Positions 1 to 7,700 of a stretch of DNA of 10,095 nt are shown piece by piece (the first letter of the stretch is position 1; each line of letters begins with the position of its first letter). The notes beneath the pieces are model-generated. The model ran no database searches, was not told the origin of the DNA, and saw nothing but the letters and a program-made list of their open reading frames with translations. A program made the translations under genes and the position numbers. Origin of the DNA: an uncultured Oscillochloris sp. (GTDB lineage Bacteria > Chloroflexota > Chloroflexia > Chloroflexales > Chloroflexaceae); NCBI GenBank assembly GCA_903877345.1, contig CAIRDL010000856.1, positions 1 to 10,095 of the forward strand, read 5' to 3'.

Positions 1-102
1 AATGCAAAGAACGCAAAGAACGCAAAGAACGCAAAGAACGCAAAGAACGCAAAGAACGCAAAGAACGCAAAGAACGCAAAGAACGCAAAGAACGCAAAGA
101 AA
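1..102. repeat. 9-bp tandem repeat array (unit gcaaagaac), cut by window start
   Basis: Ten consecutive copies of the 9-bp unit gcaaagaac run from 4 to 93, followed by a degenerate copy at 94-102. The first bases (aat) show one substitution, so the array probably continues to the left of the window. The same unit occurs about once in the repeat element near 1111-1125. This array therefore looks like a local expansion of the left arm of that dispersed element. The unit length is a multiple of three, so all forward frames stay open, but nothing suggests it is translated. Confidence 0.95.
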
Positions 103-186
103 TAATTTTGTCCGATCTTTGTGTGCTTTGTGTCTTCGTGGTTGTAATTCTTGACCACCAAGGCACAAAGAACTGCTTTTGTCCGG
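103..186. repeat. Dispersed repeat copy A (ctttgtgtgctttgtgtct type)
   Basis: Positions about 107-138 match positions 1132-1163 nearly base for base in the same orientation; the shared core is ttttgtccgatctttgtg and onward. A second piece at about 149-186 (cttgaccac, then caaggcacaaag and aactgcttttgtccg) repeats the left-arm and loop sequences of copy B. Copy A has a right arm but its left arm is replaced by the 9-bp array. There is no transposase, so if it is mobile it would be a non-autonomous, MITE-like element. Elements of this style are common between genes in Chloroflexota; that comparison is from memory. Confidence 0.75.
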
Positions 187-225
187 CCGCAGTGCGCTCC
201 CAGTCGCTCGGACATCTGAGCCACA

Positions 226-234
226 TGGTATGAT
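226..234 (+). promoter_or_regulatory. Putative extended -10 promoter for the RHH-like/protease pair
   Basis: TGG followed directly by TATGAT (229-234) fits an extended -10 element (TGn plus a good -10 hexamer). No convincing -35 hexamer lies 16-18 bp upstream, which is usual for extended -10 promoters. Transcription would start near 241, about 37 nt before the ATG at 278. This argues against translation starts further upstream, because they would lie inside or before the promoter. Confidence 0.4.
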
Positions 235-277
235 GCCGCTGGACGGTACAGATGAACTGACCCAGAAGGCCACCAAC

Positions 278-562
278 ATGAGTGTCACGCTTGCTATCTC
301 CGACCAGTTGGCAACGTTGCTCCACACCCTGGCGACTCAGCGCGGTCTGTCGCTTGAGGCGCTCGGTGAGCAGGCGCTCGCCGTCGGTCTGACAACGCTG
401 GCGGGTGGGGCAACCGAGATTGTGGAGATCACTGCCATTGAGTCGCTGCGTCCGCTCCAAACCAGCGTGTTGCTGCCCTCGCCAAGGGTCGTGAGCGGCC
501 CCGTGCGGCCCCTCCAGATCACCTTTGAGCCGATCCCGGAAGGAGCCGCCGATGCGCCTTGA
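278..562 (+). CDS. Small protein with ribbon-helix-helix-like N-terminus (antitoxin/regulator-like), unassigned
   Basis: This is a 94-residue protein I cannot assign to a named family. Residues 1-44 look like a short beta strand (SVTLAIS) followed by two amphipathic helices (about 8-22 and 25-38). That order is typical of ribbon-helix-helix DNA-binding proteins and of antitoxins. The rest (about 45-94) is proline- and valine-rich without a recognisable motif and could be a partner-binding tail. The ATG at 278 is preferred because AGAAGG at 264-269 sits 8 nt upstream; the frame is open back to a TTG at 179, but that lies in repeat sequence. The 3' end overlaps the protease gene by 11 nt, so the two are probably translationally coupled. 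A role as antitoxin, autoregulator or protease substrate is inference. It could also be a plain hypothetical protein with a fortuitous RHH-like pattern. Confidence 0.7.
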   Translation: MSVTLAISDQLATLLHTLATQRGLSLEALGEQALAVGLTTLAGGATEIVEITAIESLRPLQTSVLLPSPRVVSGPVRPLQITFEPIPEGAADAP

Positions 563-989
563 GGGTCGTTGGCTCGCTGGCGCTGATGGCGTCGAGCGGC
601 CCGTTTTCGACGGGTTGCTTGCCGCGCCAGGTGGCGTGCAGGTGGCGGTAGCGTTGCTGATTGACACTGGCGCTGACCTTACGGTGCTTGCCCCTGCTGT
701 AGCTGAGCAACTGGTGGGTATTGTCCAGCCAACACCTACCGAAACCGTCGTAGGCGGTGTTGGCGGGACGCAACAGGTGTACGAGCTTGCGGTGGATCTG
801 CTGCTGCCCACCACTACGGGCCAGCGGGCACGTATTCGCGGGCCGCTGCCAATCCTTCTGGAGCCAGGCTCACTAGAGTTGTCCGTGATCGGGCGAAACC
901 TGCTTGACCAGTTCACGCTCATTTACTCCCGACCGCACCATATGCTGCTGCTGCTGACACCGCCCGACACCTTTACGCTGATCCCGTAG
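552..989 (+). CDS. Retropepsin-like (clan AA) aspartic protease
   Basis: This 145-residue protein has the layout of a single-domain, retroviral-type aspartic protease that would act as a homodimer. The catalytic signature is LLIDTGADLTVL, with Asp38-Thr39-Gly40-Ala41. A glycine-rich stretch (VVGGVGGTQ, about 66-74) occupies the place of the flap. The hydrophobic-hydrophobic-Gly motif near the C-terminus is VIGRNLL (112-118), where many relatives have GRDLL. There is no signal peptide or membrane segment, so it is probably cytoplasmic. The length suits small bacterial clan AA proteases. A strong ribosome binding site, GGAAGGAG at 538-545, lies 6 nt before the ATG at 552 and inside the upstream gene, which fixes this start over an in-frame upstream one at 525. 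Its substrate is unknown; the overlapping RHH-like protein is an obvious candidate partner. Confidence 0.85.
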   Translation: MRLEGRWLAGADGVERPVFDGLLAAPGGVQVAVALLIDTGADLTVLAPAVAEQLVGIVQPTPTETVVGGVGGTQQVYELAVDLLLPTTTGQRARIRGPLPILLEPGSLELSVIGRNLLDQFTLIYSRPHHMLLLLTPPDTFTLIP

Positions 990-1090
990 GCGTAGAGTTT
1001 TTTAGCCTCTCCTGCCTCTCTGTCTCTGTGGTTTTAATTCTTGACCACAAGGGTTCAGGATGCTTGACCACGAGGGTTCAGGATGCTTGA
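990..1090. repeat. Intergenic stretch with 23-bp tandem duplication
   Basis: After the protease stop there is no gene up to the broken GxxExxY remnant. Positions 1040-1062 and 1063-1085 are two copies of a 23-bp unit (cttgaccac, then a or g, then agggttcaggatg), with one difference between them. A third, partial copy of about 10 bp leads into the inverted repeat of copy B. The unit begins with the cttgaccac that also occurs in copy A near 149, so it is a local duplication at the edge of the dispersed repeat. Confidence 0.85.
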
Positions 1091-1166
1091 CCACAAAGGC
1101 ACAAAGCACACAAAGAACGCAAAGAACTGCTTTTGTCCGATCTTTGTGTGCTTTGTGTCTCTGTGG
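1091..1166. repeat. Dispersed repeat copy B: 26-bp imperfect inverted repeat
   Basis: The arms at 1091-1116 and 1141-1166 are reverse complements at 24 of 26 positions and are separated by a 24-nt loop containing aactgcttttgtccga. The right arm and loop end match copy A at about 107-138 in the same orientation. The long stem and the lack of any coding gene suggest a MITE-like element or a transcribed hairpin. It might also act as a bidirectional terminator between the plus-strand protease gene and the minus-strand helicase operon, although neither side has a clear T-tract. Confidence 0.8.
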
Positions 1167-1176
1167 TTTTTACCAC

Positions 1177-1263
1177 CAAGCCACCTCTTAGCCGTTCACC
1201 ATCCGTAATGGCGGCACCGATAATCTTTTCGGAGAGCAGATCGGCCTTAGCACGGGCATCCAT
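1177..1263 (-). pseudogene. Truncated N-terminus of a GxxExxY (PDDEXK_3-like) protein gene
   Basis: The minus-strand frame from the ATG at 1263 begins MDARAKADLLSEKIIGAAI. This closely matches the conserved start of GxxExxY-family proteins, which usually continue 'IIGAAIEVHRxLGPGLLExxY'. Here the next residues are degenerate (TDGERLRGGL, aligned with EVHRxLGPGL). The frame then runs into dispersed repeat copy B and stops at 1078, so only about 29 residues of a protein usually near 125 remain. The ATG is 30 nt beyond the SNF2-like helicase stop on the same strand, and AAAGGA lies about 12 nt before it. The gene may therefore once have been the last member of that operon. The family is related to PD-(D/E)XK nucleases. 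The assignment rests on my recognition of the N-terminal motif only. Confidence 0.55.
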
Positions 1264-1293
1264 AGCAACGTGATTTCCTTTGTGGTGTTGAAG

Positions 1294-4173
1294 TTACGCT
1301 TGCGGCCAGAGTACATAGCAGCCCAGCAGATCCGGCGGGCCAGAGACTCGCACCGTCACGCGCCCGCCCCCGGTCTGGGCACGGACGCGCTGGTGCGCCT
1401 CGCGCAGACGTGCGGCGTGGGCCTCGGCGACCGTCTTCAGGTCGTCGGTGCGCGCACCAAGCTGGGTCAGGGCGTCGGCAATGCCTTGGGTGCGCTCAGC
1501 GGGACTGACATTTTCGCACGGCGTTGCGCGGCGCAATACGTCAAGGGCGGCCGCTTCGTCGAGCCAGTGAATTACGCCGCTGGTGTGCGTATAGCCGCTA
1601 ACGACCAACGCCTCAGCAAGCGCCGGAGCAGTCTGCCGGGGGCGCTCGATCAGGGCGCGAACGCGCAAGAGCAGCACCACCGTCGTTCGTTCGACCGCCG
1701 TGGTGATGATCAGCCCGCTACGGGCCGCGAGCGGGGGTTCAGCACCGGGAAGCAGCGCCGTCTCCAGCACATAGTCGGCGAGCGCGGCGGTCAGCGGGTG
1801 GTTCCGGCCAACACTCGCGACGCCTGCCCCAGTCGTTGCGGCGAAGGTGAAGGTCACGTCGCCGCGTGGCTCCGCGAGGTGCGCCACCCGCTCGCGTACC
1901 GACGGCGGGAGTTGGCTCAGCGCGAGGCAGAGGAGCGGGAGCGCCCCCTTGGTTGCCGGGGGCAACACCGTCAGCGGCACCCCCAGGCGCGTACAGACCG
2001 CACGGACGAACGTCTCGACGGTGGCGGGATCACCGAGCACCGCGTCGCTCTCTTCTAATTCCTGGGCGACCTCTTCGGGCCGAATGCGGCGCTGGGCGAA
2101 GCGGGTGCGGCTCTCCTGCTCACGCGCCACGGCGGCATCCCAGCGATACGCAAGCGCCTGCTGTTGCTCATCGGCGTCGGCCAATGTCCCCTGCGTCGCC
2201 CCATCAAAAAGCGGGAGTTGTTGGGCGCTGGGGCCAAACAGCGACGTGATCAGGGTATTGACGATGGTGTGGGTGTCCACCGGCAGCGGCACACTGATGC
2301 CCAGGCTCCGGTGGATACTGACGGCTTTCCGTAGCAGTACCTTCATCACCGCCTCGTCCACCGGGTTATCCTTGCCGTAGAGCAGCGCCGTGCGAACGAT
2401 AGGGGCGCGCTGACCATACCGATCCACGCGGCCCTCGCGCTGCTCCAACCGATTCGGGTTCCAGGGCAAGTCGTAGTGCAGCACTGCGTCAAAGGCGTGC
2501 TGCAGGTTAATCCCCTCGCTCAAACAATCGGTGGCGATGAGCAAGCGGCGTGGACTGCGGCTCAGTTCGTCAATCAGTAGCTCGCGCTCCTCCTCAGAGC
2601 GCTCGCCAGTGACAGCGATCACCCGCACCTCGCCGCCGCTCACCTTGAGCAGACCGCCAAGGTGTTGGGCCAGATAGGTAGCCGTCGCGATGTAGCGGCA
2701 GTAGACAATGGGGTTGAACCCGTCACGCAGCAACGCGGTGAGCAGCGGGATGAGCGCCTGGAGCTTGGGGTCTTCTTTGCCTTGCAGTTCGGCAGCGCGG
2801 GCGGCAAAGCGGATGAGGCGGGCGCGCTCGTGGGCGGGGCTGCCCTGCTCAACGACCGTGAGCGGCTCAAGATCCTGCACATGCTCTTGGTCGTTGAGGT
2901 CGGCCACGTAACCGCTAAACAGATCATCGCTGGCGGCGGTCTCGGCCTCCAGATCCAGACTGATCTCATTGGCAGCGCGTACCCGCAGCGCCTTCTCGGC
3001 CGCCGCCGGGCTACTCATCACGCAGCGCAGGAGGGCCAGCGCGGCCCAGTAGCGGGCGCGCTGACGCACCCGTGGGAGGCCCGCCGTGACACTCTCGCGC
3101 ACCAGTTCGTGGGTGAACGCAAAGACATCATCGAAGAGCGTGCGATAGCCCGTGGCGCGGGCGAACGAGTAGGTTACTTCCATCGACTCACGGGCCGGGA
3201 AGGGGGTCGCCTCGTTCAGCCAATGGCGCACATCGGCACGGCGGCGCTGCACAAAGTGACGGGCCAAATCATCGCGCTCACGCTCAGCCAACTGCTCTAA
3301 GTTCAAACTGGCAAAACGCGGGGCAAGCAGACCGAGCAGGCTGCGGAAGGCGTCCTCGATGCCCGAATGGGGCGTCGCCGTAATCAGGATGAGGTGCCGA
3401 TCCGACGCTTCCGCCACGGCGCGCACGAGGTCATAGCGTTGCTGTTGACTCGCGCCTGGCCCGCCGACATTGGTCGCGGTGTGGGCCTCGTCCACGATAA
3501 TCAGATCAGGGGCGGCGCGCAGAAAGCTATCACGCCGCCGCTCACTCTTCACATAATCGAGGCTGGCAACCGTGATGGGATAGTGCTCCCAGAGGCTCAC
3601 ATCCCCGCGTGGGAGACCGCGCTCCAGGGCGGTGGCCGTGCTGGAACGCACCACCACCGCCTCCAGCGCAAACTTCTCGGTCAACTCGCGCCGCCACTGG
3701 TCGCAAAGGTGCGGCGGACACAGCACCGTCAGGCGGCGGATTTCGCCTCGGTCGAAGAGTTCACGGGCAATCAGGCCCGCCTCGACCGTCTTGCCAATAC
3801 CCACATCATCGGCGATGAGCAGGCGCACCGTCTCTAGGCGCAGGGCCATCAGCAGCGGCACCAGTTGATACGAGCGCGGGCGCACGCTGATGCGGCCCAA
3901 CGCCCGGAACGGCCCCGCGCCGCTGCGTAGGCTCAGGCGGGCGGCGTCGCGGAGCACCTGGCCTGCGGCGAAGTCGCCCGCGAGCGCCGGGTCAGGCGGC
4001 TGGAACGTGGCGGGCGCAACCGCAGCGCCCTCAACCGGCAGATAAATGCTACAGATCTCCACTTCCGCGCCGCCAAGCGGGCGAAGGACCAGCAGATCTG
4101 GGTGTTCCGATGGGAGTACCACCCACTCGCGCTCGCGGCAACTGACCAGGGAGCCAACCTGAATGTGGGGCAT
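1294..4173 (-). CDS. SNF2/RapA-like helicase (DISARM DrmD-type architecture)
   Basis: This 959-residue superfamily 2 DNA translocase should be cytoplasmic and ATP-driven. The first RecA lobe carries Walker A DDVGIGKT (122-129), the DEAH box (228-231) and ITATPHS (264-270). The second lobe starts near 475 and shows TDCLSEGINLQ (548-558) and the arginine-finger motif QREGRVDRYGQ (578-588), as in SNF2/RapA enzymes. An N-terminal segment of about 95 residues (GSLVSCREREWVVLP) and a 320-residue C-terminal region have no motif I can name. An insertion of about 170 residues separates the lobes. All core motifs are intact. The ATG at 4173 has AGAGGA 5 nt upstream and matches the family start. The gene is last in the operon, 112 nt after the Nudix gene; no good promoter is seen in that gap. 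Length and layout resemble the SNF2 helicase DrmD of DISARM, but no methylase adjoins it, so I give no symbol. Confidence 0.9.
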   Translation of the reverse strand: MPHIQVGSLVSCREREWVVLPSEHPDLLVLRPLGGAEVEICSIYLPVEGAAVAPATFQPPDPALAGDFAAGQVLRDAARLSLRSGAGPFRALGRISVRPRSYQLVPLLMALRLETVRLLIADDVGIGKTVEAGLIARELFDRGEIRRLTVLCPPHLCDQWRRELTEKFALEAVVVRSSTATALERGLPRGDVSLWEHYPITVASLDYVKSERRRDSFLRAAPDLIIVDEAHTATNVGGPGASQQQRYDLVRAVAEASDRHLILITATPHSGIEDAFRSLLGLLAPRFASLNLEQLAERERDDLARHFVQRRRADVRHWLNEATPFPARESMEVTYSFARATGYRTLFDDVFAFTHELVRESVTAGLPRVRQRARYWAALALLRCVMSSPAAAEKALRVRAANEISLDLEAETAASDDLFSGYVADLNDQEHVQDLEPLTVVEQGSPAHERARLIRFAARAAELQGKEDPKLQALIPLLTALLRDGFNPIVYCRYIATATYLAQHLGGLLKVSGGEVRVIAVTGERSEEERELLIDELSRSPRRLLIATDCLSEGINLQHAFDAVLHYDLPWNPNRLEQREGRVDRYGQRAPIVRTALLYGKDNPVDEAVMKVLLRKAVSIHRSLGISVPLPVDTHTIVNTLITSLFGPSAQQLPLFDGATQGTLADADEQQQALAYRWDAAVAREQESRTRFAQRRIRPEEVAQELEESDAVLGDPATVETFVRAVCTRLGVPLTVLPPATKGALPLLCLALSQLPPSVRERVAHLAEPRGDVTFTFAATTGAGVASVGRNHPLTAALADYVLETALLPGAEPPLAARSGLIITTAVERTTVVLLLRVRALIERPRQTAPALAEALVVSGYTHTSGVIHWLDEAAALDVLRRATPCENVSPAERTQGIADALTQLGARTDDLKTVAEAHAARLREAHQRVRAQTGGGRVTVRVSGPPDLLGCYVLWPQA

Positions 4174-4285
4174 GCGTGTCCTCTACAACCGTTGCAAAAT
4201 GGTCGAGGTGCTGAAAGGCCGGGGCTGGGCTGACCGGTAGCAAAGCGATGCCCCGAGGCGTTCTGAGGTCTGTCGGCCTGCCACC

Positions 4286-4768
4286 CTACTCACGGTCTGT
4301 CCATTCAGGTTCCTGATAGCGCGCAAGCGCCGTGAAGAAGGTGGGCCGCTCGGCCCGATAGGTCGCAAAGTGGGTGAGGATCGCACGCGAACCGGGGGTT
4401 AAGGTCGCGCCAACGACCGCTCCCGGTGCGCTGGCAATGGTGCGGATGCTCATGTCGGGGCGGCACAACCCAAGCGCCCGCACCTCGCGTGCGTCTTTGA
4501 TGGTCGGCGTCCCCGTCGCGTGTAGGTAGCAAACCCGGTGCAGGTTCGAACTCTCATGCTCGAAAAGCGTTACGGCTACCGTCGCACGCAGACCTGTCTC
4601 CTCATACAGCTCCCGAATTGCGGCCTCAAAGCGGGTTTCGTGGGGCCGATCCGCACCGCCGCCAGGGAGCATCCAGTGTGTGCCGTCGTTCGTGAGCAGG
4701 ATACCGGGTTCGCCGTCATGCACAATCTCGACAATCGCCGTCCCGCGCCGCCGCTTCGTGGGTGCCAT
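4286..4768 (-). CDS. Nudix hydrolase
   Basis: This 160-residue Nudix-fold hydrolase would cleave a nucleoside diphosphate linked to another moiety, using Mg2+ or Mn2+. The Nudix box fits the consensus GX5EX7REUXEEXGU exactly: Gly38, Glu44, Arg52-Glu53-Leu54, Glu56-Glu57 and Gly59-Leu60. The box follows the usual WMLPGGG segment. Basic residues crowd the N-terminus (TKRRR). The last 70 residues lack a motif that would tell the substrate (oxidised dNTP, ADP-ribose, dinucleotide or alarmone). The ATG at 4768 is supported by TAGGAG at 4775-4780, which overlaps the stop codon of the upstream helicase and lies 6 nt before the start. Only 9 nt separate the two genes, so they are cotranscribed and probably coupled. 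Position between two helicases suggests a role in the same process, such as nucleotide sanitation or removal of a nucleotide signal; this is inference. Confidence 0.92.
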   Translation of the reverse strand: MAPTKRRRGTAIVEIVHDGEPGILLTNDGTHWMLPGGGADRPHETRFEAAIRELYEETGLRATVAVTLFEHESSNLHRVCYLHATGTPTIKDAREVRALGLCRPDMSIRTIASAPGAVVGATLTPGSRAILTHFATYRAERPTFFTALARYQEPEWTDRE

Positions 4769-4777
4769 CTGATGCTC

Positions 4778-7700
4778 CTAGGTTTTCCAAAACGTGTACG
4801 CGGCAAGTTGCTCGCCAACATCCTGGTCAGGATCAATCACGTAGACAATCCGCCCCCGCTCGCGCAGCGCAGCCCGCACCTGCGTCACATCCTCGCCACC
4901 AGCAGGGCAGAGCAGACACGTGCGGTTCATGCGAAGGTACCACATGGGCGCTTCCCCTTCAATCAGCGGCTCACGCCCGTCGTTCGCCCGCAGATAGTCC
5001 AGCACGCGGCGGAGCGGCGCAGTGAGGGTGGTGGTCGCGGGCGCAGGTGGCGTGGCATGGTCGCGTTCCACGTGGGCAGCGGCGAGGCTGAGCAGCAGGT
5101 CGCGCACCGCGTAGCGGTTGAGCCGGGCGTGCTGGGTCTGATTGCTGTAGGTGAGCAGACAGCGGTAGCATGCCCGCGCACAGGCGACCCCCGTCGGCAG
5201 AACCGTGCCGGTCGCAGGATCGAAGTGGCACAACTCCAGGGCGGTGCGGGCGACCTGGGCGAGCGTGTCCGGTTCATCCACCAACCGACGCAGGACGCCC
5301 GCCCCACCCTCTGCCGCCTCCCAGATCAGAATCTGGCGCAGCGCCCCCTCGCCCAACAGCTCTGTTTGCAACTCCTGATCCTCAAGCTGAAAATACTCCT
5401 TGATGCCGCGTTGGAGGGCGTGCTGTAGGCTCATGATCTGCTCGTCATGCGCCGCCACCTGTGGGTCGCATTGGAGCAGCAGGATGTTGCGGGTGTCGTG
5501 GACGACAATCCGCACATCCTCGCGCCGGTCACTGCCGTGGTCAAGCGGGTCGCCCGTTTCCGCCTCGGCCTCATCGGGGGCTTTATTCCAGAGCCCATGT
5601 TGAAGGTCGAGGGTGAAGCCTTCGGTGCGGGCGCGCTTCCAACCGTGATTCATCCGCCAGATGGTGGCCTGGGCACCATAGCTAAGCGCCAACGGCGGCA
5701 CGCCCGCGCCATGCACCTGTGCGCGTACCCGGCGCAGCGTGCCACCGGCGGCGGCGAACCGGTAGTGCGTGGTAATCCGGTAGCCCTCGCGGCGGCGTTC
5801 CTCCTCCTCGCAGGTAATCCGCTCAATGCGCCTCGTGCTGACCGTCGTCATCTCAAAAAGGTGCGTGAAGACCCGCGCCTGCTGGTCGTGAAACGGCGTG
5901 CCACACTGCTCACACACATCCGCGCTGAGCCCCTCGTGAAAGTAGCCGCACTGCGTACAGACCTTCGCCGCACGCAGGCGTTGCTCCGCACTGCCCGCCG
6001 GGAGCATGGAGCGCACCACTTGGTACTTGCGGCCCTCGTGGTAGATGATATTTTGTGGCCCAAACTCGGCGAGCGCCAAAAAACGGGGGCGGGCGAGAAA
6101 GGTGCCGTCATCGCTGTCGGTGCGGAGGAAGGCACGCACCGGCAGGCGCGGGAAATTATAGCCCGGCAGGAAGCCCTCGCTCGCCAAATAGCGATAGGGA
6201 TAGAACTCGGCCGTGCTCTTGCCCCCGCTTTGGAGATTACAGAGCACATCTTTCTGCCGCACCGCGTCGTGATAGCTGCGATCCGCCTCTTTGATCGCAC
6301 GCGGCGTGAGCGAGCCACGGCTATGGGCGCGGCGACGCTGCGTAAGCGCCGCTTGCAGTTGAGTCTCCGCAAGCTGGTACAGCTCACGCCAACGGTCAAA
6401 GGCGCGGTCAAATTGCTCAACCGCGCCAGCGAGCCGTTCGTCGAGCCAGCCCGCGTGAAACCAGGGCGCGTCGCTGAGGAGCGGGAGCACCGTGTGGAGC
6501 GTGCCCGCACACAGCGCCCGACAGCGGGCCGCAGCGGCTGCGTCGAGGGTCAGGCGGTGCCGCACTTCAGCGTACAGCGGCAGATCGGGCTGATCCGTCG
6601 CGATCAACTCCGGGATCATCGTCATCAGATCGAAGCCCGTGGCGGCCAGCCAGATCGCGTGGATGTGGGCAAGCACCAAGTCTTCGTTCGCTAATTCGAT
6701 CTGCGGCGGGGCCACCGCACCGGCAACCATCTGCAACGGGCGCTGGAAAAAATACTGGTCGTGGCCGCTGCCCATCGCACAGTAGGTCAGCACCAAGGCG
6801 GCCTGACCGCTCCGCCCAGCCCGCCCAGAGCGCTGCGCGTAATTGGCTGGCGTGGGCGGCACATTCCGCATATGGACAACATTCAGATCTGCAATATCAA
6901 TGCCCAACTCCATCGTCGGCGAGCAGAAAAGCACGGGCAAGTCACCGTCGCGAAAGCGCTGCTCCCGCTCGACTCGGATCTCTTGCGGGACTTGCCCCGT
7001 GTGCTCGCGGCCTTCCACCGCCCGTAAGCGTTCGGCGGCATTGAGGTAGAGTTCGCGAAAAAAGCTGTTGACCTGACGGGGCGCGGGTTGGCTCCCCGCC
7101 AACCGGCGGGCGCGGATCGGATTGACCTCGGGGACGGTGCCAGCGCCACCGCACCAGAGCAGGGCGTCGTGGCGGATCTGCACGCTGCGGAGCGCCGCCC
7201 CTTCGCCGTCACCTGTCAGAATATTGGCCCCAATCAGCACCGTCAGCAGCGCCCGGAGCAACGCCTCGTAGTCCTCATTGGTCAGCCGTTCCGCAAGGTG
7301 CGGCCACGCCTCGGGCGAGCGCAGAAACCGGCCCACCGCCGTGCGGGTCGCCAGGCTCCGCCCCCCAGGCGGCAGCGGCTCATCGCTTGGCAGGACGTAG
7401 CGCGTAGCTTTGCGTAACACCGCGACCTCGTGATCATCAAGCTTCCAGTCCACATTGACCTTGGCGTTGTAGCGATTGACCCACTCGGTCTGCTGCTCTG
7501 GGTCAAGGCGCGGCGCATCAAGCGCAAGTTCGCAGCGCATATGCTCAAGCAGCGCCCGTATGGTGCGTGTCCGGTCGGCACCGGAGGCCGCGTGCAGCAC
7601 CGGGTTGCTGACCCAGTAGGTCGGCTCGGCACACAACGCATCGAGATCAAGATAGTCAATGCGGAGCAGCCCACACTGCTCCAGGTTGGGCTGGGTCACA

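Noticed and set aside
179..277. Longer form of the RHH-like gene starting at TTG 179 or ATG 232
   Set aside because: The TTG lies in repeat sequence and the ATG at 232 lies within the putative -10 element. AGAAGG before the ATG at 278 and the antitoxin-like start SVTLAIS favour 278.
985..1008. Terminator after the protease gene (ggcgta ... tagcc with T-run)
   Set aside because: The stem is only about 5 bp with a bulge, and the T-run lies in the loop and not after the stem.
1270..2058. Plus-strand open frame opposite the C-terminal part of the SNF2-like helicase
   Set aside because: It is low-complexity, Arg/Gln-rich shadow sequence with no recognisable motif, antisense to a convincing helicase gene.
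4174..4285. Internal promoter or small gene between the Nudix and SNF2-like genes
   Set aside because: I saw no paired -35/-10 at proper spacing. The open frames crossing this gap are overlapping shadows without their own good ribosome binding site.
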